DNA from: Davidsoniella eucalypti
Lineage: Eukaryota; Ascomycota; Sordariomycetes; Microascales; Ceratocystidaceae
Length of the DNA: 64,000 nt
Assembly: GCA_004009845.1 (NCBI GenBank)
Contig: RMBW01000030.1
Coordinates: forward strand, 248,001 to 312,000
Direction of reading: 5' to 3'
Shown here: positions 23,678 through 37,774 of the stretch, piece after piece
Layout of the letters: the number at the start of each line of letters is the position of its first letter
How positions within the stretch are numbered: the stretch's first letter is position 1
Position numbers and translations under genes: made by a program
The notes under the pieces: generated by a model
Database searches by the model: none
What the model saw: only the letters and a program-made list of their open reading frames with translations
Told to the model about the DNA's origin: nothing

Positions 23678-26600
23678 TCATGACGAGGAGTGGTCTTTTC
23701 TACTCAACGATAATCCACGTAACCGAGGGCGGAATCCATGCGAATGACGCGCACTCTGACTTCCCGCTGCTCCCTGGCTAGCCGAGCGTGTACTTTCTAT
23801 ACGCGATAGGCGCGCTGCCGTCGTCATGTCGTTGCTGGCCTCGAAGGACGGGCGCATACGATCCATGGACGCACGCATGCGGTCATACGACGGCCGGTTT
23901 CGGTCGATTGATGGCCGGCTTTGGTGCTGCTGCGTTGCGTGTGTCTGAGAGCCTCCGCTACCAACATGAACATCAACGGTGCTGTGCGCTTCGGTGGGCA
24001 GTGACGGTACGGCATCGGCATCTGGGTCGACGCCGAACTCGAGGCTCTGGCGCTGTTGCTGGTGGCCTGTGTAATTAGTGCCGTCAGAGCCAGTTTGCGA
24101 ACGCTGCGCGTGATGTGTGGTGGTTTGCGTGATGACAGAGGGCGGATAAATAGGCCGCTGCTCCTCATCAACACTTCCATAGGGCACGTGCTTACCCTGA
24201 CGAGAGCTGTTACTCGATCCAAAGGAGGATGCCTGTTCGGCGACGGGGAGTCCGCCGGCGTTCTTCTTCGGTTCGTCGAGATAGTCGAAGGCGCCCATGC
24301 GCGCCTGCTCGCGGATAATGTCGACGTCGTAGGGGAAGTACACCTTCTGGATAGCCTTGGCCACAAATCGCGGGAATAGACACACGACAGGAACAACGAA
24401 GAACACGGCCCAGAAGGACGCTTCGCCATAGACCTGCTGCGCCGCCTCTAGGAAGACACCAGAAGCCGAGAACTGAGTGTACACACCAGTCCAAAAGAAG
24501 ACAAACAGGGAGCTGATGGCCACCACAAGAACGATGATCCAATCCCAGCGGTATGTGTTCATCAGGATGTACATGTTGATAGTGAGCACAGCGGGAGCCG
24601 CAATGTAGGCTCCAATTCTGGTACGATCCTCAATGTTCTGACCGTTGGCAGCGGCAAAGTACACGTCACGGAAGAAGACATATGGGATGAAAAAGACCAT
24701 GGCCGACTGGTAGACACCGTCAATCATGTGGATCCAAAACTTAGTCTGTGTCCATTCGAGACGTTCGATACCACGGCGGTACAACTGAGGCACAGCTAGA
24801 GACACCTTGTCCGACACGTCCTGGTCAAAGACACCCATAAGACCAACAGGCAGCGAAGTGAAGAACAGGTTGAACATGATGATGTACGAGTATTCGAAGA
24901 TATACGTAATGTCGAAGTCGCAGAAGATTTGGTACCAGAAAATAGAGAAAGTCCACACCATATTCTTGTAGAAGAAGTTGGAGATGGACTCGGCAAGACG
25001 GCGGTACGACCACCGGCCGTGGACAAGTACCAAGCGCTGGAGGAACCGGAACTGGGCAATAGCGTAATCCGAGGACATGACAGCCTGGCGACCTTCAACA
25101 CCGGCGATACCAACACCGACATCAGCCTCCTGAATCATAGCAACATCGTTGGCACCGTCACCAATAGAGAGAGTCATGACATCGAGGCCATTCTTAACCA
25201 TGGAAACAACGGCAGCCTTCTGAGCAGGAGAGACACGGCAGCATAGAACAGATTTGCACTGCTTGCACAGAAGCAGGAACTTCTGTTTCAGGGTCTCGTG
25301 CAGCACAAAGCGTAGCGTGTAACCATCGATGATGATACCATGAGTAGGCGAGGGAGGTTCGTGGTTGCTTCTGGCGGCGGCCAGATCGGCATCGCCACCA
25401 TCAAGCCCGAATACTAGTAGATATTGATTGATCTGTTTCTCAAGCTCATTGATCATGTCTTCATCACTCGAGTTGCCAGATGAGTTCTCGTCAACCTTCA
25501 AATTGATCAGTTCCATATCGTTGTTGAGCAGGTTACACGAGAACCCAATGTTGATGGCAGTCTCAACCTTGTCACCAGTCAGAACCCAAAGCTTGATACC
25601 GGCTTCACCGAGAATGGCGATCGTGTCGGGTACGCCATCCTGAAGACGATCTTCGATAGCGGTGCCACCCAGCAGAATCAGGTCCTGTTCGATCAGCTCA
25701 GCAACGGCCTCAAGTTTCTCTTCGCGATCATCGATAGAGGCAGCAGCTTCGTCGTGTTCGAGCTTCCATTCCTGGTATTCGGCCTCAGTCAGCTCACGCT
25801 GTGCGATACACAGAGTGCGAAGACCCTCACGAGCAAACATTTCCAAGTGTTCGGCAGTGGTTTGCCGTAGCTCTTGCTGTTCGCCCTTCTTGAGACGGGA
25901 GTAGATGACACTGTCGGCACCCTTGCAGATGAGGACGATGCGGTTATCAGGTAGGCGGACAATGGAGCTCATACGCTTGCGCGTGGAGTTGAACTCAATA
26001 GTATTCAGAATCGGGTAGTGGCGTTCCTCTCCCATGACATTGAGGATGATGCCCTCGCTGTTAGATCCGAGGACAGTAAAGCCCATATCACGAGCAGTGG
26101 CAACCAGTGCAGCCTCGTCAGGACTCTGGGCCTTGAAGATCATCTTAGGAGGGTTACCAGGGACCTTTTCGGCGATAACAGTGTGGCAAAGAGCGAGGCA
26201 GAGCATAAAGTATTCAGTGGCAGCCTGTTGCTCGGCAGTAGATTCTCCGGCAAGGTCGGCAACGAAATCCGGAGCGATGAAAGTCAGATCATCGTCGTGT
26301 AGGTACTGGTTGTTATCAATGCGACGAAGGCCTTCTAGAGCTTGCACCTTGGCTTCGGCAATCTCAGCATGCACGCGCTCACCCTCGGCAACTACGTCAA
26401 CACCAAGACGCTTCTGCATACCAGCTTGCGCCTCAGTGTAAGCCTCGCCATATGGTTGTCCGTTGACGGTTGCCTTCTTGAACTCCATGACGTTCTGAGT
26501 GAGCGTACCAGTCTTGTCCGAAAAGATGTATTCGATCTGGCCAACATCATCAGATATATTCCATGACTTGGGAATGCATGGCTGGTCGAGAGGTTCGTAG

Positions 26601-29035
26601 TACATTTCAACATCGCTGAAGATAAAGATAGCCTGGAGTAGACGCACGATTTCAAGAGTGATGTATAGAGAGATAGGCACCAAGTTCTGGAACAGAATCA
26701 AAGCAGCCCAGAATGTAATGAAGCCACTCATAGCGGGACTACCACCAATCATTCCGAAGTCGAAGTAGTGCGCTGATGTGTCATCACGGGCAAGGAAAAC
26801 GCCGTTGACGATACCGGAAATCAAGCACATGAACAGAAGAATCAAGAAGTTGCACATGACGTTGAAGTTGAGCTCACGAGCAATGCGGGGACGCTTGCTG
26901 GGGGTTATACCGGCGTTCATCATGATCTTGGTATCGTGTCCAGTGTATACAACAACACCAAGAACCCATTCAGTGTTTCTCAACGCACAGCCACGAAGCA
27001 AAAGGTTGTCGATGGTGACTGACTCGGTCAGGAGCTCGGGCTCATCATCTTGCTCATTTGGGATATCCTGGTACCATTTGATAGCGCCGTTGAACTTGTA
27101 CAGGTTGGCTTGAGGAGCCTCACTTTCCAGCCAGAATTGCGCACGCTCACAATCACGGGCGTGGCGCATGTCGCGACCACAGCGAAGGCCTTGGCGGTAC
27201 TTGAGGTTAGTCTCACCATCCAAATTCTTGGTCTCGACGTAGCATGCGCCGTCTTTCTCAGAGGTAGCCAAGATGATAACATCGGCGGGTAGTTCATCGT
27301 TATTGTAGATACGGACGAAGTCGCCAACACGGATACTCTTCCAGGTATCCTTGTGGAAACGAGGACGGCCGGAAACCTCGGCATTGTGATTGACAAGGTC
27401 GGTTTTCATGGTGCGGATTTTCTCGGCGCGGCGACGAGTGCGTGCGGCGGCGTCCATAGCTGGGGCAAGAGGCGATGTAACGGGAGTCATCTGAATATCT
27501 TCGCGAGCAGTCATGAACGATCTATGAGCCGAGGCCATAGAGTTCCGGACATCTACAGACGGGCGGCCTTCTTCGATAACTGCCTCCTTGGCAGTTTGGC
27601 GTTGCTGACGGGCCTTCTTGCTCCATATAGACTTGATCATTCTCCATGTGGTAACAGAGATACGAGTCGATGCCTTCTTGATACGTCTCCAGAGAGACAC
27701 ATTATCGTCTTCGACGTTGACATTGTCCCAGTGTTGCAGACGGTGGACAGGGGCATTATTGAGCTCGGAATCGAGGACAGTACGGCGGGAATCTTCGACG
27801 GCATCCTTGATGGCGGTGACAGCGACGATGAAGATCAGGGGAACAGAGTTTAGACCGGGGTTTTCACCACCAAAGATGGGGAAGAACTACGAAGCAAGTT
27901 TGGTTAGCACAAAAAAGAACCAAGGCCCGGCTCTTCTCGGTCTCGTTTCCGGTGCGGCTGAAGGTGACACAACGTAGAAGACTCGCAAAAGGGTAAGAGT
28001 AGATTTGATATGATACGAGCAAAAAAATAAAATAAAAAGCAAACGCTGTTGTACTCCGTCGCAAGACCGAGGCAGATCCCTTGTAAAGAGATAACATTAT
28101 GAGGGAAGGTGACTTACCACAAGGATGACCATGAACAGGAAGAAAATGTTGGCGACATTATGGAATTGAAAGTATAAGTTTTTGGGCACAAAACTCAACG
28201 GCGTGTATTTGGCCGTTCTAATCTTGTTCCTTGGGAAATTAACACGAGGGTGGCCCTCGTCGTCCTTGAGATCGTCGGGAAGCGGGATGTTGAAGAAGAG
28301 CCTGCGCGTAGATGTGCCCTCGTCCTCTTCAGTGATCTCAGTTTCGGCATCTTCGTACTCGTTCTCGGGGTGGCTGTCAGTGCCGCCGCTTAGACGCTTC
28401 TTCTCACCCAACAACGACTTGCGGTTAGCAAGCCGGTCGATGATGGACGCGCGTTTGTTGTTGCTGCTCTTGACGGTCATTTTGCGGGTTGCCCAGCGAG
28501 CACGATGGGTCTCCGAGGGTGACGGGGCGTGACCTTTGGCTCTCGGTGATTTGCTGCCACGGACATCGGGGGCAAAATGTGGTGTTGTTGGTGTGGTGGC
28601 ATTAGGGTCGTCGGTGGTGATAGCCTGGCCTAGAACTGACATGTCCACAGTAGGCGTGATGGAGGGCGCAAACGAAGCGTGTCGCGGGTCTGGGGATGGC
28701 AGATGTGGTGAGACTGGAGTTGTGGCATCGGCAGACAGTGAGTCGTGGTAAGGGCCGACAGACTGGCGGTTCTCGTCGATAATCTCTATTTGTGGCGTCG
28801 AGTCGTAGTGAGAGTTGGGATGGAGCTGAGATTGCGGTGGTAGTGGTGGTGATTGTTGTGACGCTGGATGTGAGACTCCCTCATGCTGCTGCGAAGAAGA
28901 ATCGGAGCCGTCGATGGCCTGGCCTATGGTATTTTGGTCGTTGATATGAGGATGTTGTTGTTGTTGTTGTTGTTGTTGGTCGTGGTGTGTATGATCCGCC
29001 TGATCATTACGATGGTTATGGGAAGAGGCGTCCAT
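23678..29035 (-). CDS. P4-ATPase phospholipid flippase (Dnf1-like)
   Basis: Exon 1 is 29035-28118 and exon 2 is 27886-23678. A 231-nt intron (GTAAGT/CGTAG) joins VILV to FFPIFGGENPGLNSVPL in phase 0 for 1708 residues, somewhat long for the family. Motifs in order: TM1-2 near 286-340, actuator loop DGET 529-532, P4 hallmark PISLY 710-714 in TM4, phosphorylation site DKTGT 763-767, nucleotide-binding KGAD about 961, TGD 1076-1078 and hinge GDGAND 1215-1220. Six further C-terminal helices follow, then a tail of about 200 residues with repeated DRMRPS-like basic units. It flips aminophospholipids to the cytosolic leaflet of plasma or late-Golgi membranes, normally with a Cdc50-family partner not in this window. 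The N-terminus is Gln/His-rich, and an isolated poly-Gln tract is coded by a CAA run. All catalytic residues are present. Confidence 0.94.
28951..28979. repeat. (GTT)n trinucleotide tract coding poly-Gln
   Basis: A run of about nine GTT units on the plus strand encodes about eight consecutive Gln residues near residue 20 of the flippase. Such in-frame trinucleotide runs are length-variable between strains. Confidence 0.7.
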
Positions 29036-31378
29036 GTTGAATAATAGCGTTGTTTAGCGGGCGATAGCCCGAACAGCCCCGGAATGAAGCGCCAGTGCGG
29101 GAGGATTGCAGAAGGGAGAGCGATAACAACAGCAGCAGAGAGCTTGCCCTCGAGTTTGTCTCTGTATAGTATGTTTGGATGTCCTGGTCTTCTTTGTATT
29201 CTATGGCAGCGAGAGAAATTGAGTTCCAGTGGCCACAGGGAGACCCAGATAGGCAATGAGCGAGTAAGGGCGCACACACACACTCACGCTCTCTCTATCT
29301 GTCTTTCGGTGTTTCTTTTGTATGGCGAAGCCCTCGTATTCAAACCGACAGGTTGACTGTACAGAGAGGACTTGATCGTTCTTCTATAGGGTTACTCCTT
29401 TTTCTTTTTCTTCGGATATTCGTATCGTCTTGTGAAGATAAAAAAAAGTATCGTAGATAAATAGTTGTAGGCGTAGGCAATCGTCAAATGCTCGAACGAG
29501 AAAACACAGAAGAAAGAAGCATACAGTCAAGTATAATAGAGTAGATTAAAAAGAACGAGCGACTAGGTCAACAGAGAAAGAAAAAGAAGGAAAAAAAGAA
29601 AGACGCTAGGAATGCGACGGCGTTGGTGATAATCAAAAAAAAAATCAAAAAAAGAGACGGAGGTGGTGGCGAAGAGACCAAGAGAGACAAAAAATAAGGC
29701 AGTCGTGAGATTGGTAAGATTTCTGTCTTTGAAGTCAAGAATCCAATGTTAGCATAGGCGAAGCAGACCAAGTTTGCTTAGCGTCAGATAATGAGGGCCA
29801 GATAATGAAGGGTGGCAGCAATAGTTGCTATAATAGGACCAGTAACAGCGTCCATATGTGCTGTAGCGGTAAAAAAAAAATTTATAAAAAAATATAAAAT
29901 AAGGGCCGAGTAGGGGGTACTAGGATAGATATCCTTTCCAATGCAAAGCCCAAAACATGAACGCTAAACAAATGACACAAGGAAAGGAGGGTTTGATCTT
30001 ACATTTTCGGATGTATTATGTACTTGTGTACTGGTCAATACAAATAAATAGACCTAGCAGCGGCAGTAGTGGTTTGTTTGCAATGATGCGTGCTAGTGAG
30101 GAAGCTAAGATTGAGAAGGGAAAAAATGCGAAGCTTTGATGATGGCAAACTCAGGACAATTAAGTTTTAACTAGCGGCTTCTTGAAGCTGGCGATGACGA
30201 GGACGAGTATTATCTCTAATAAAAAGTAAGGACGAAGAACGGGTTACAAAGCTCTCGCTTTCTTGTTGTCTCGGTTAATGCAGACTGGCTGTGAAGCTTA
30301 GTAATGTATATGTCGGAGAGACACACAGGCAGGCAGACAAGCCCAGTGACCTGGCTAACCAGCAAATACAAATATGTATGCTGTCGTCTGGCGTCCGGGC
30401 TTCGTTTGTTTGGGCTTGTCTCTTCTAGCCTCTATTTTGCTTTGCTCTTCTGTTTCCAGGAGGAATGAAGAAGAATGCGAAATGCAATTCAATACAATAC
30501 AATGCAGGAGACGTGAATAATAGGAAGAGGCTCAGTCAGTAATCAGAAGAAGCCCGAGTGATAATTAACAAGGAAGAAAAGGAGCCATCAAAACAAGAAG
30601 AATAAAAAGAATAAATAACAAATAAAATAAGAATAGTCTAGAGAAAACTAGAGGCTGTGCGAAATCGTATTGGCCTGGCCGAGCGATTGAAATTATAGAG
30701 CGAGGGCGATTAAGACGACCAAAAAAAAAGAAATAAAAAGCCAGGGCAAATTAAAAAAAGTAAAAAATTATATACAAAATTTATGTCCAGGCGAATGGGT
30801 TTCGTGACCGGGGTTCTTGTTTGAGTATTTTGTTCGTGAAGTCACGGCGAAGAGAGATCACCAAGGAAGCGGTAGGCTCAGATATTGGGGAGCTTTGAAG
30901 CTAAGCTAATTCTGCCGGAAGTTGATGTGGCAGTAAACGGACGGTGAACTTGGAGATGGACGATGGCAAGCGACATCGTCTTTTTTCCTCTTCTTCCTAG
31001 ACAAACCCGAGGATTGCGGAAGATACGGCGGGTAGCGCTCAGAGCCTGCCAATGTCAAGTCAAGCCTAGCAAGCCTAGCTAATGCTACTAGTCAAAGACA
31101 CTAGAGAATCGAATCGGAGATAGCTTGTAACTGTACCTGTGCAGTCGTACAGTACGTCAAGTCATTATTGAGTACAGGGCGCCCAGAGGATTATGTCGAT
31201 TTATTGTGATTGGCAAGGCAGGAAAAATAGACCAGAGGTTTCGTTGTAGTGCATGAAGTTGATGATGATTGCATTTTCTTCAATTTTTTTTGTTTTCTGA
31301 TTATTTAGAAACCAAGTATCTGAAGTAAATCTTCAGCCTCGCACACCGAAACAGTAAAAAAAAATCAGGCATCTTCGT
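29036..31378. other. Long intergenic region upstream of the flippase gene
   Basis: This is the leader and promoter of the minus-strand flippase gene followed by 2 kb of A-rich DNA. I see poly-A runs (for example 29870-29900), a CA run at 29273-29283, and short open frames without resemblance to anything. The unique sequence ends at 31378, where the duplicated segment begins. No RNA gene is recognised. Confidence 0.6.
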
Positions 31379-34300
31379 TTTCCCAACTAGTTACAGAATT
31401 TCTGGCAAATCCGGCATCCGGCTCATGAAGCAATAACCCAATCTCGTCTTCTAGGCATCATAAAATGCAGAAACTACCTCAAACAGACCAAAAAGACGAC
31501 ATCTCGGGCTCCTTCCCTGTCCCGCCGATTGACGGTCCGTTCGCCATTTCCCAAGGCCAGCGTCAGACCTCGTTGGTTTCTAAGAAATCGGATCTTGGAG
31601 TCGATTTGAGGATCCCACAGACTCTGTCAAAGCTAGCTTTACAACCAAAGGCCTACTAATGTAGATGTACTAATATATGCATGTTAGTACATGTTAGTAT
31701 ATATATATGTATATATACTAGCTGTAAGTACCTACTACATATACAATAGCCAACTTGAAATGTCTTTGGGTGGCCCTACCGCAAAAACACGAATAGTTGG
31801 GTCCGAAGAGCAGATCAGACATGTTCAACATAAAAAGTTGGACCACGGCTAGCTAAAAAAGGCTGCTCGGAAGGCCCGGGCATCATTTTTCTATAGCGTC
31901 AAAATTCGTCAGAATTATACTTTACAGCGCTAGAATTAGCGGAGACATTTCTTCTTGTAAGCAGCTCTATTTTCTCTTATTACTGCATTTTGAAGTTGTT
32001 ACTTGCATAGAGAGGTGGGATTGGTCATATGTATCTATCGAAATAAGTCCAATAACAGCAAGTTCCAGTACTGCCGAGGAAGAGAAAAATGAAAGGTGAT
32101 AAAGCAAGTTGACAGGAAGCACGGCGGAAGCCACAACTTCAAATGTCGCTTGGCCCAATAGGCTCTGTCATACCTTTGCCTCGGGCTCTTGTTTGTTTCT
32201 TTCTTTTCTTTTCCATTTCCACTTCAGCGAATATAAGGTTTGTTTAGTACGCCGCCCGCATACAGACAACCACATACATATATACTACCATTTGGATGGT
32301 ATCACATAGAGACCAATCAATGATGCAACAGAGTATCAAGAAGGCTGCGTCAAGGGAAACGTAGTAGTCGAGCCCTTTGGGATATACACTAGCGTCGTGT
32401 TTGACATGGCAAAGGTCAATGTTTGTATATCATCTTCCTCTTTTTACACAGCCGTGCACTTTTTGTTTTGTATATATCAGCCTCTTGTTGCAAGCCGGGG
32501 GCAAAGGCAGTCGTAAGAAGGGCTGTCTCGAGCCACGCGGCTCGATCTATATGTATGACGCTCTATGAAGCCCAGCAACCTCACGAACATCAGATGTACG
32601 TACAACATACATGTACCTCCATGGATATCTACCGATCCCCAACAACTGCTCCTCACGCTGTTTATACATATATACAAAATGTTCCTACAACTACTGTCTA
32701 CAGTGACAAACTGTTTCATGGCGCATTCAGGTGAGCGTCGAGCACATGCTAAAACACAGCAGGAAGATCGTCGACCAAGAAGTCACAGAAGGCAGAACCA
32801 AGGCTTTAACTGAAAATAATGTCTACAACTACACACAACTTATGTCGTACTAGCCGTTTTGACTAGCAAACTACCAATAAATGTGCGTTGACATCATCCG
32901 AGCCGATGTACCACGAGAGAAGAATACGCAAGATAGGTGTCAAGCTGACTGTACATGTATAGTCTGGGAAGCCTGCTCTCAACCCTGGTTGGAAGTAAAA
33001 AAGAATAAACATTCAGTTTCGGTTTGTAAATAACCAAGAAAATTAAGATTTCCCGAGGTACCTGGTACTTTGTAGCAAGAAGAAGCCTCTAAGGGGAAAA
33101 AAACAATAATATTAAGAATATGTACCTGCATCTAGCATCAAAACTTTGTTCGGTGTCTTAGTAGAACCCGCCATCTGCTAACCCTACTATGTACCCGCAA
33201 CCCTAGTTTTAATATAAGCATTATCAGTAATTCAAGTAACCATAACAACACCCAGTATAAAGTGTTGTGCACCACACTATAACATAGTGGGTGACACGGA
33301 GCACATGAGCGACGAAGCATGTCGTTAGCTATTACCAATGACTGAATCGTTCTTTCAGTCTTTCGTCTGTGTTCCTACGAACGTTTCCCAGGCGCTTGTT
33401 CTCGATGTTGGTCTTTTTCCTTATCGTTAAATGGCCTGCAGTTGTACACAAATGGCGAATATGAGTTTATCAACGTTAGTTTAGGTGACCAAGGCCGGGA
33501 CAGGCAAAAAGGACAGAAGTCACCCATGAGACAGTACAAGTTCACGGTATCTGTCAAGACAGAATGGATGGTGGCACTTGGTAATTTTGAACTGAACGCA
33601 CGGCCTCGAGCGTAGCACCGCTCCCCTATTTTTTCTTCTATGTGTTTTCCTGCCGATTTTCAAGTGTCTTCTATCGTTTTACACTCGGGAGTGTTTGTGG
33701 TTGCTCAAGGTTCTGGCCCTCTTTAAGCGTCTTAGATGGGCCTCCTACTAGCAACGTATCTATCTATCCATCTTCTACGATGATTTGGCAATTTTCAGGA
33801 AAAGAATATGTAAAGCAAAGCAAAGCAATAAAGCCCCTCCTACTCCCCCTTCTTAAGAAGTAGTAGGTATATGACGACCTAAACATATTATCCGATGGAT
33901 GCCCTCGCGTTCGTCAAACTTTCGAACTAAGCCTGACATATGTAATCCTGGGTCGAAAACAAACATAAGATTTCGGTAAATACATGTAGCTGATATATGT
34001 AATATTGGTAGTCATTCTGTTTCATTGTGTAGTTGCATATCACCCATATGACCCAAGCCGAAATGGAAACTCCGGGAATACGGCAAATAAAAGATCACAA
34101 AGCAATAAAATACGTTTTGTGGCATTGTATATCACATTACATACATTGTATCATAGTGAGGATGGAGAAGACATGAGAGGAAACAAGATGGTGGAAGCCG
34201 AGAAAGATCAAGAAGAGATGAGTGGGAACAAGAAGGACGTCCTTAGCGGCTTGGCCGTCAGTTTTTTGTAGGCGAAGGGGGGGAATAATGATACAGATAG

Positions 34301-36780
34301 AAGATCAGTAAAGGTACAAGCGCAAGAATTATTACTTGCCCCAGATTGCCATGTGCCACAGCAAGTGTAAGAAGCAGAACGAAGACGAACATGGGAAGAA
34401 TTCTTCAGACATGCTGCCTTGTCCCGTCTAGTTAGAGATCGGTGGGAAGATCGACAAAACCGCGCCCGTTCTAGTTTACAACATGTATAGTTACATACTT
34501 CTTGCGGAAGAAAGATGACGAGAATACTCGCCCGAATACCGTACCATGGAACTGCAATATTAGGGAATGGGCTATTTTCCGAGGTTACAGGATAAGAAAG
34601 CTATAACGCGGGACTTGACGCGGGGGTTGAGCTACTATGATAACAACCAAATAGGTAACACTTAGAAAACGGGCATATCGAAGAAGCTCGCTCCCCTATC
34701 GCGGGATAGGGCTTGTTCTTAACATTTGCAACTATATATGCAGGCTCCCATGTGAGTAATGCAGTTTGATATGGCCGGAACCCCGGGCTGACGGAACGAT
34801 TTGTGACGCGAACGGTGATTAACTCTGCGTTCATAACTCGCGTATTTGAACCGGCGGTCCATCCCTTGTAAACACCTGGAGATAGAGCATATAATATATG
34901 TATGAGAGTTACAACGAGATCTCGGCTTGTCGGGGCGCTATACGGGAACGGGTCGGTTTTCTTTTTTGTCTGAAATCATGTTTCTTGACATTATATTTAC
35001 TTTGTCGCGGGAAAATCCCTATTCAAGACACAGTCTCTACCTTTCAAAACACACTTTGAACCCGAGTCTAATTGGACAAAGGGGGGAGGGAGAGGCCGAC
35101 TGATTTCTTGGCTCTCGCCTTCATCTCATCTCAGCGATCCCGAAGATGCCAAGCCTGTCTTTTTAGACTCTGGAGTCCATAGCAAAGATTATTGGAACCA
35201 AAGTAAAAAGACGAAGAAAAAGGGTGATGATTTGCGACAGCCGTTGAACGTGGCTGAGCATAACGACAAACCCTCTTTTGATACCATGGGATATTATAAT
35301 GTGCAAGGGTTATATACATACATATAGGGTTACCCGTTCTGAAGCCTGGTAAACCATGTATCTTGGCTCGCCCATACCATGAGCCAAAAAGACTATTTGT
35401 TCATGCTTGGGCCGTTCAGAGCACTCGAGAGTCCAAGTGCTCAACTTATTCTTAGTCTGAAATATAAAAGGCAAGATTAATAATGCCTGGAGATCCCAAG
35501 AGTCACAGAGATTAAGCTCGACGAATAGAAAAGAATGCAGTGATTTTTGTATATAAGTATAATGCAAAGAAGGATAATATATCTCTATCTGATAAGAAGA
35601 ACCCAGTCTAGCTTTGTGAGGTTGCTGCCTTGCTGGATGTATCCGGGCCGAAGAAAAAAGAAGTGATATGAAGCGAGACACGAAAGATCACGACATCGAC
35701 AGAGAGAACTAGCAAGATGGAACTTGAATACGACGAAGCGGATCCTGGAAATTGAGATTAACAAAGTCGTCTAGACCGAAAAAGAATAGACATTAAGTAA
35801 GCTCTTTTGACACTTTTGTGGATCTAAGCTAGTTCTATTAATTGTTGTACACGACGACGGACAAAAAAGAAAAAAAAAGATAAAAAAAAGTTGTGGCTGC
35901 TCCAGGTTGCGTAAAGTAGGAAGCTTTGGCATTTCAGAGAGATAAAAAAAGATATAAATATACACAAACATAGATAAGAACATAGTAGCCTGTATATGTT
36001 GAAGCTTTGGACAAGTCGTTTTTATTCTCCAAAATCCATGTACAGATGTATGATAGACCAGAGTCCCTGGCTTGGAATCAATGGGCGCCATTTTCTATCG
36101 ATTTGTTCTTCAAACTTGAGAAACTTTGTGATAAGGAGCTGCCCGCCTATCTCTCCTTCAAATCCTTCCGTTGATATGATCAAGATGGAATCTCACGATG
36201 AGTCCAGCGTAGAGTTCAAACCTGGCGATAGAGATACGAACATTCAGTACAGTGCCATCTAAACACCGTTTTCTTTTTCTTCCGAGTTGTCTACTATACA
36301 TACTTTGCTTCATTGAATCCTCCCTCTTCCTCTTAACTCTGGAATTTTCGTCAACGCTGTCGTCGTCGTTGTCGTAGCCCCTGATCCGAGCGCTACGCCA
36401 TCCCCCCCTGGATGAAAGAAGAAGAAACAAACTTTGGCCAGCGTTTTAGTACACTTTCTTTTTGGTCTGCCCTGAACATCAAGAAAACAGACAAAAAGAG
36501 TGGGAAAAGAACCAACGTTCCTCGCCCTCTTCTGGGAGGGAACAAGCCCTTGCCGCCGCCAATCTGCTGACGAAACTGGCCCAGACATTTTTTTGACTAC
36601 CCACCCCATCCCCGGTCAACGGATCTTGGGGTTCTTCCGTTTTCCATTGTCTTTCTCTGATTTATGCATACATAGTATAAAGAGATCTCGGCTTCATGTC
36701 CACCCCGCACACGCCGCAAAGTCCGTTGTGACAAAGTTTTGCCGTGTAGCCAGTGTCTCGGCCGGGGTCTTGGCGCCTCG
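31379..36780. other. Gene-free part of copy 1
   Basis: 5.4 kb without a supported gene. The open frames are under 125 codons, without family resemblance, and are repeated exactly in copy 2. The DNA is AT-rich, with TATATATG runs near 31697-31720 and A-rich tracts near 35860-35895. It may be decayed intergenic or transposon DNA, but I recognise nothing specific. Confidence 0.55.
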
Positions 36781-37250
36781 TGTCGTCTAGAACTCATGAA
36801 TGTGCCTTGGGCTCTGAAGCCAGAAGAGCTGCTTGGGGTTTGAGGGCGGCGATGAGAGGGCGATGTGGAGTCCGTCAAAGGACGCTAGTAGTTCAGGAGT
36901 ATCCCAGAGATGGGCAAACGAACTGACAACGCCAGGCTCACTATATAACGAACAGAGTCAGTCAGGGCAGATGACATTAGCACTTGACATTAGCACTTTG
37001 GACAGCTTCACTTACAGTCTTGCGTCCCAGTAAAACATCTCACGAGCCACGGAGTAGCCATGATACATTCCGCCTAGGCCGCCGGGTCGTCCTTCTTGAA
37101 GCTGTAGGGGAAGGTCTCCAGCCAATCAGCCATGCAGCCCTGGTAGTAACTGGCCTTTTCAGGCGAGATTGCCTCTTCGGCATATGCCGAGCCGTTGGAG
37201 ATATGGGCCGGAGAGAGAACGGCAGTAGCCGTGGCTAGATCAGGAAGAGG
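36781..37250 (-). pseudogene. Fragment of a 2-oxoglutarate/Fe(II) oxygenase-like protein (PhyH/DUF1479 type), copy 1
   Basis: On the minus strand a stretch near 37215-37090 reads SPEKASYYQGCMADWLETFP and, after a frame change, GGMYHGYSVAREMFYWDARL. The next piece, after an intron-like gap (about 36945-36800), reads EPGVVSSFAHLWDTPELLAS then FDGLHIALSS, followed by a stop. The pattern WD.RL...PGV...FA..W.T.EL..SFDG is how the N-terminal half of phytanoyl-CoA dioxygenase-like and DUF1479 proteins reads. The metal-binding HxD and the C-terminal half are absent and the frame is shifted, so it is a broken fragment. The family call is moderate only. Confidence 0.45.
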
Positions 37251-37774
37251 GAAAAGAGGAACACCAGATATTCAAAGTATATGCAGGGAGGGGAGGCAGA
37301 TAGATAGTCCAGAAGAGAAAGACTGTGACGCTAGAAGCGAGGAGACTAGCACAAAAGTGAAAGATGAGAAGACAACCAGCCCGGGTGGAATCACTGCTGT
37401 TATATATACGGCCAGCCGTCTCTTCTCGCCATCTTCCAGTCATATTCTGGCCGTCTTCAAGTCATCTGTCGCTCTGACCCGGGCGAGATGTTTAGTGCAA
37501 TCTACCCGGTCAGCGTCGAGCCTTTTGTCAAGTCAAGAACTTGCCCGGAATTTGTTTGATGGCAGCTAGATAGAAGCGTTGCAGTATCAGACTCGAGTGC
37601 ATATGAGAGGGGGGAGAAGAGTGAGTGAGTACATCCTGTCGCTTCCTCTCTCCCTCTCTTTATATATATAATGAAAGCCCCCTCTGCCAAGAAAGAAGAA
37701 GCACGCTCATGTCCACCCACGCTTGAATCATCGGAAAACTCTCATACCAGATCCTTGATACCACTATTACTACC

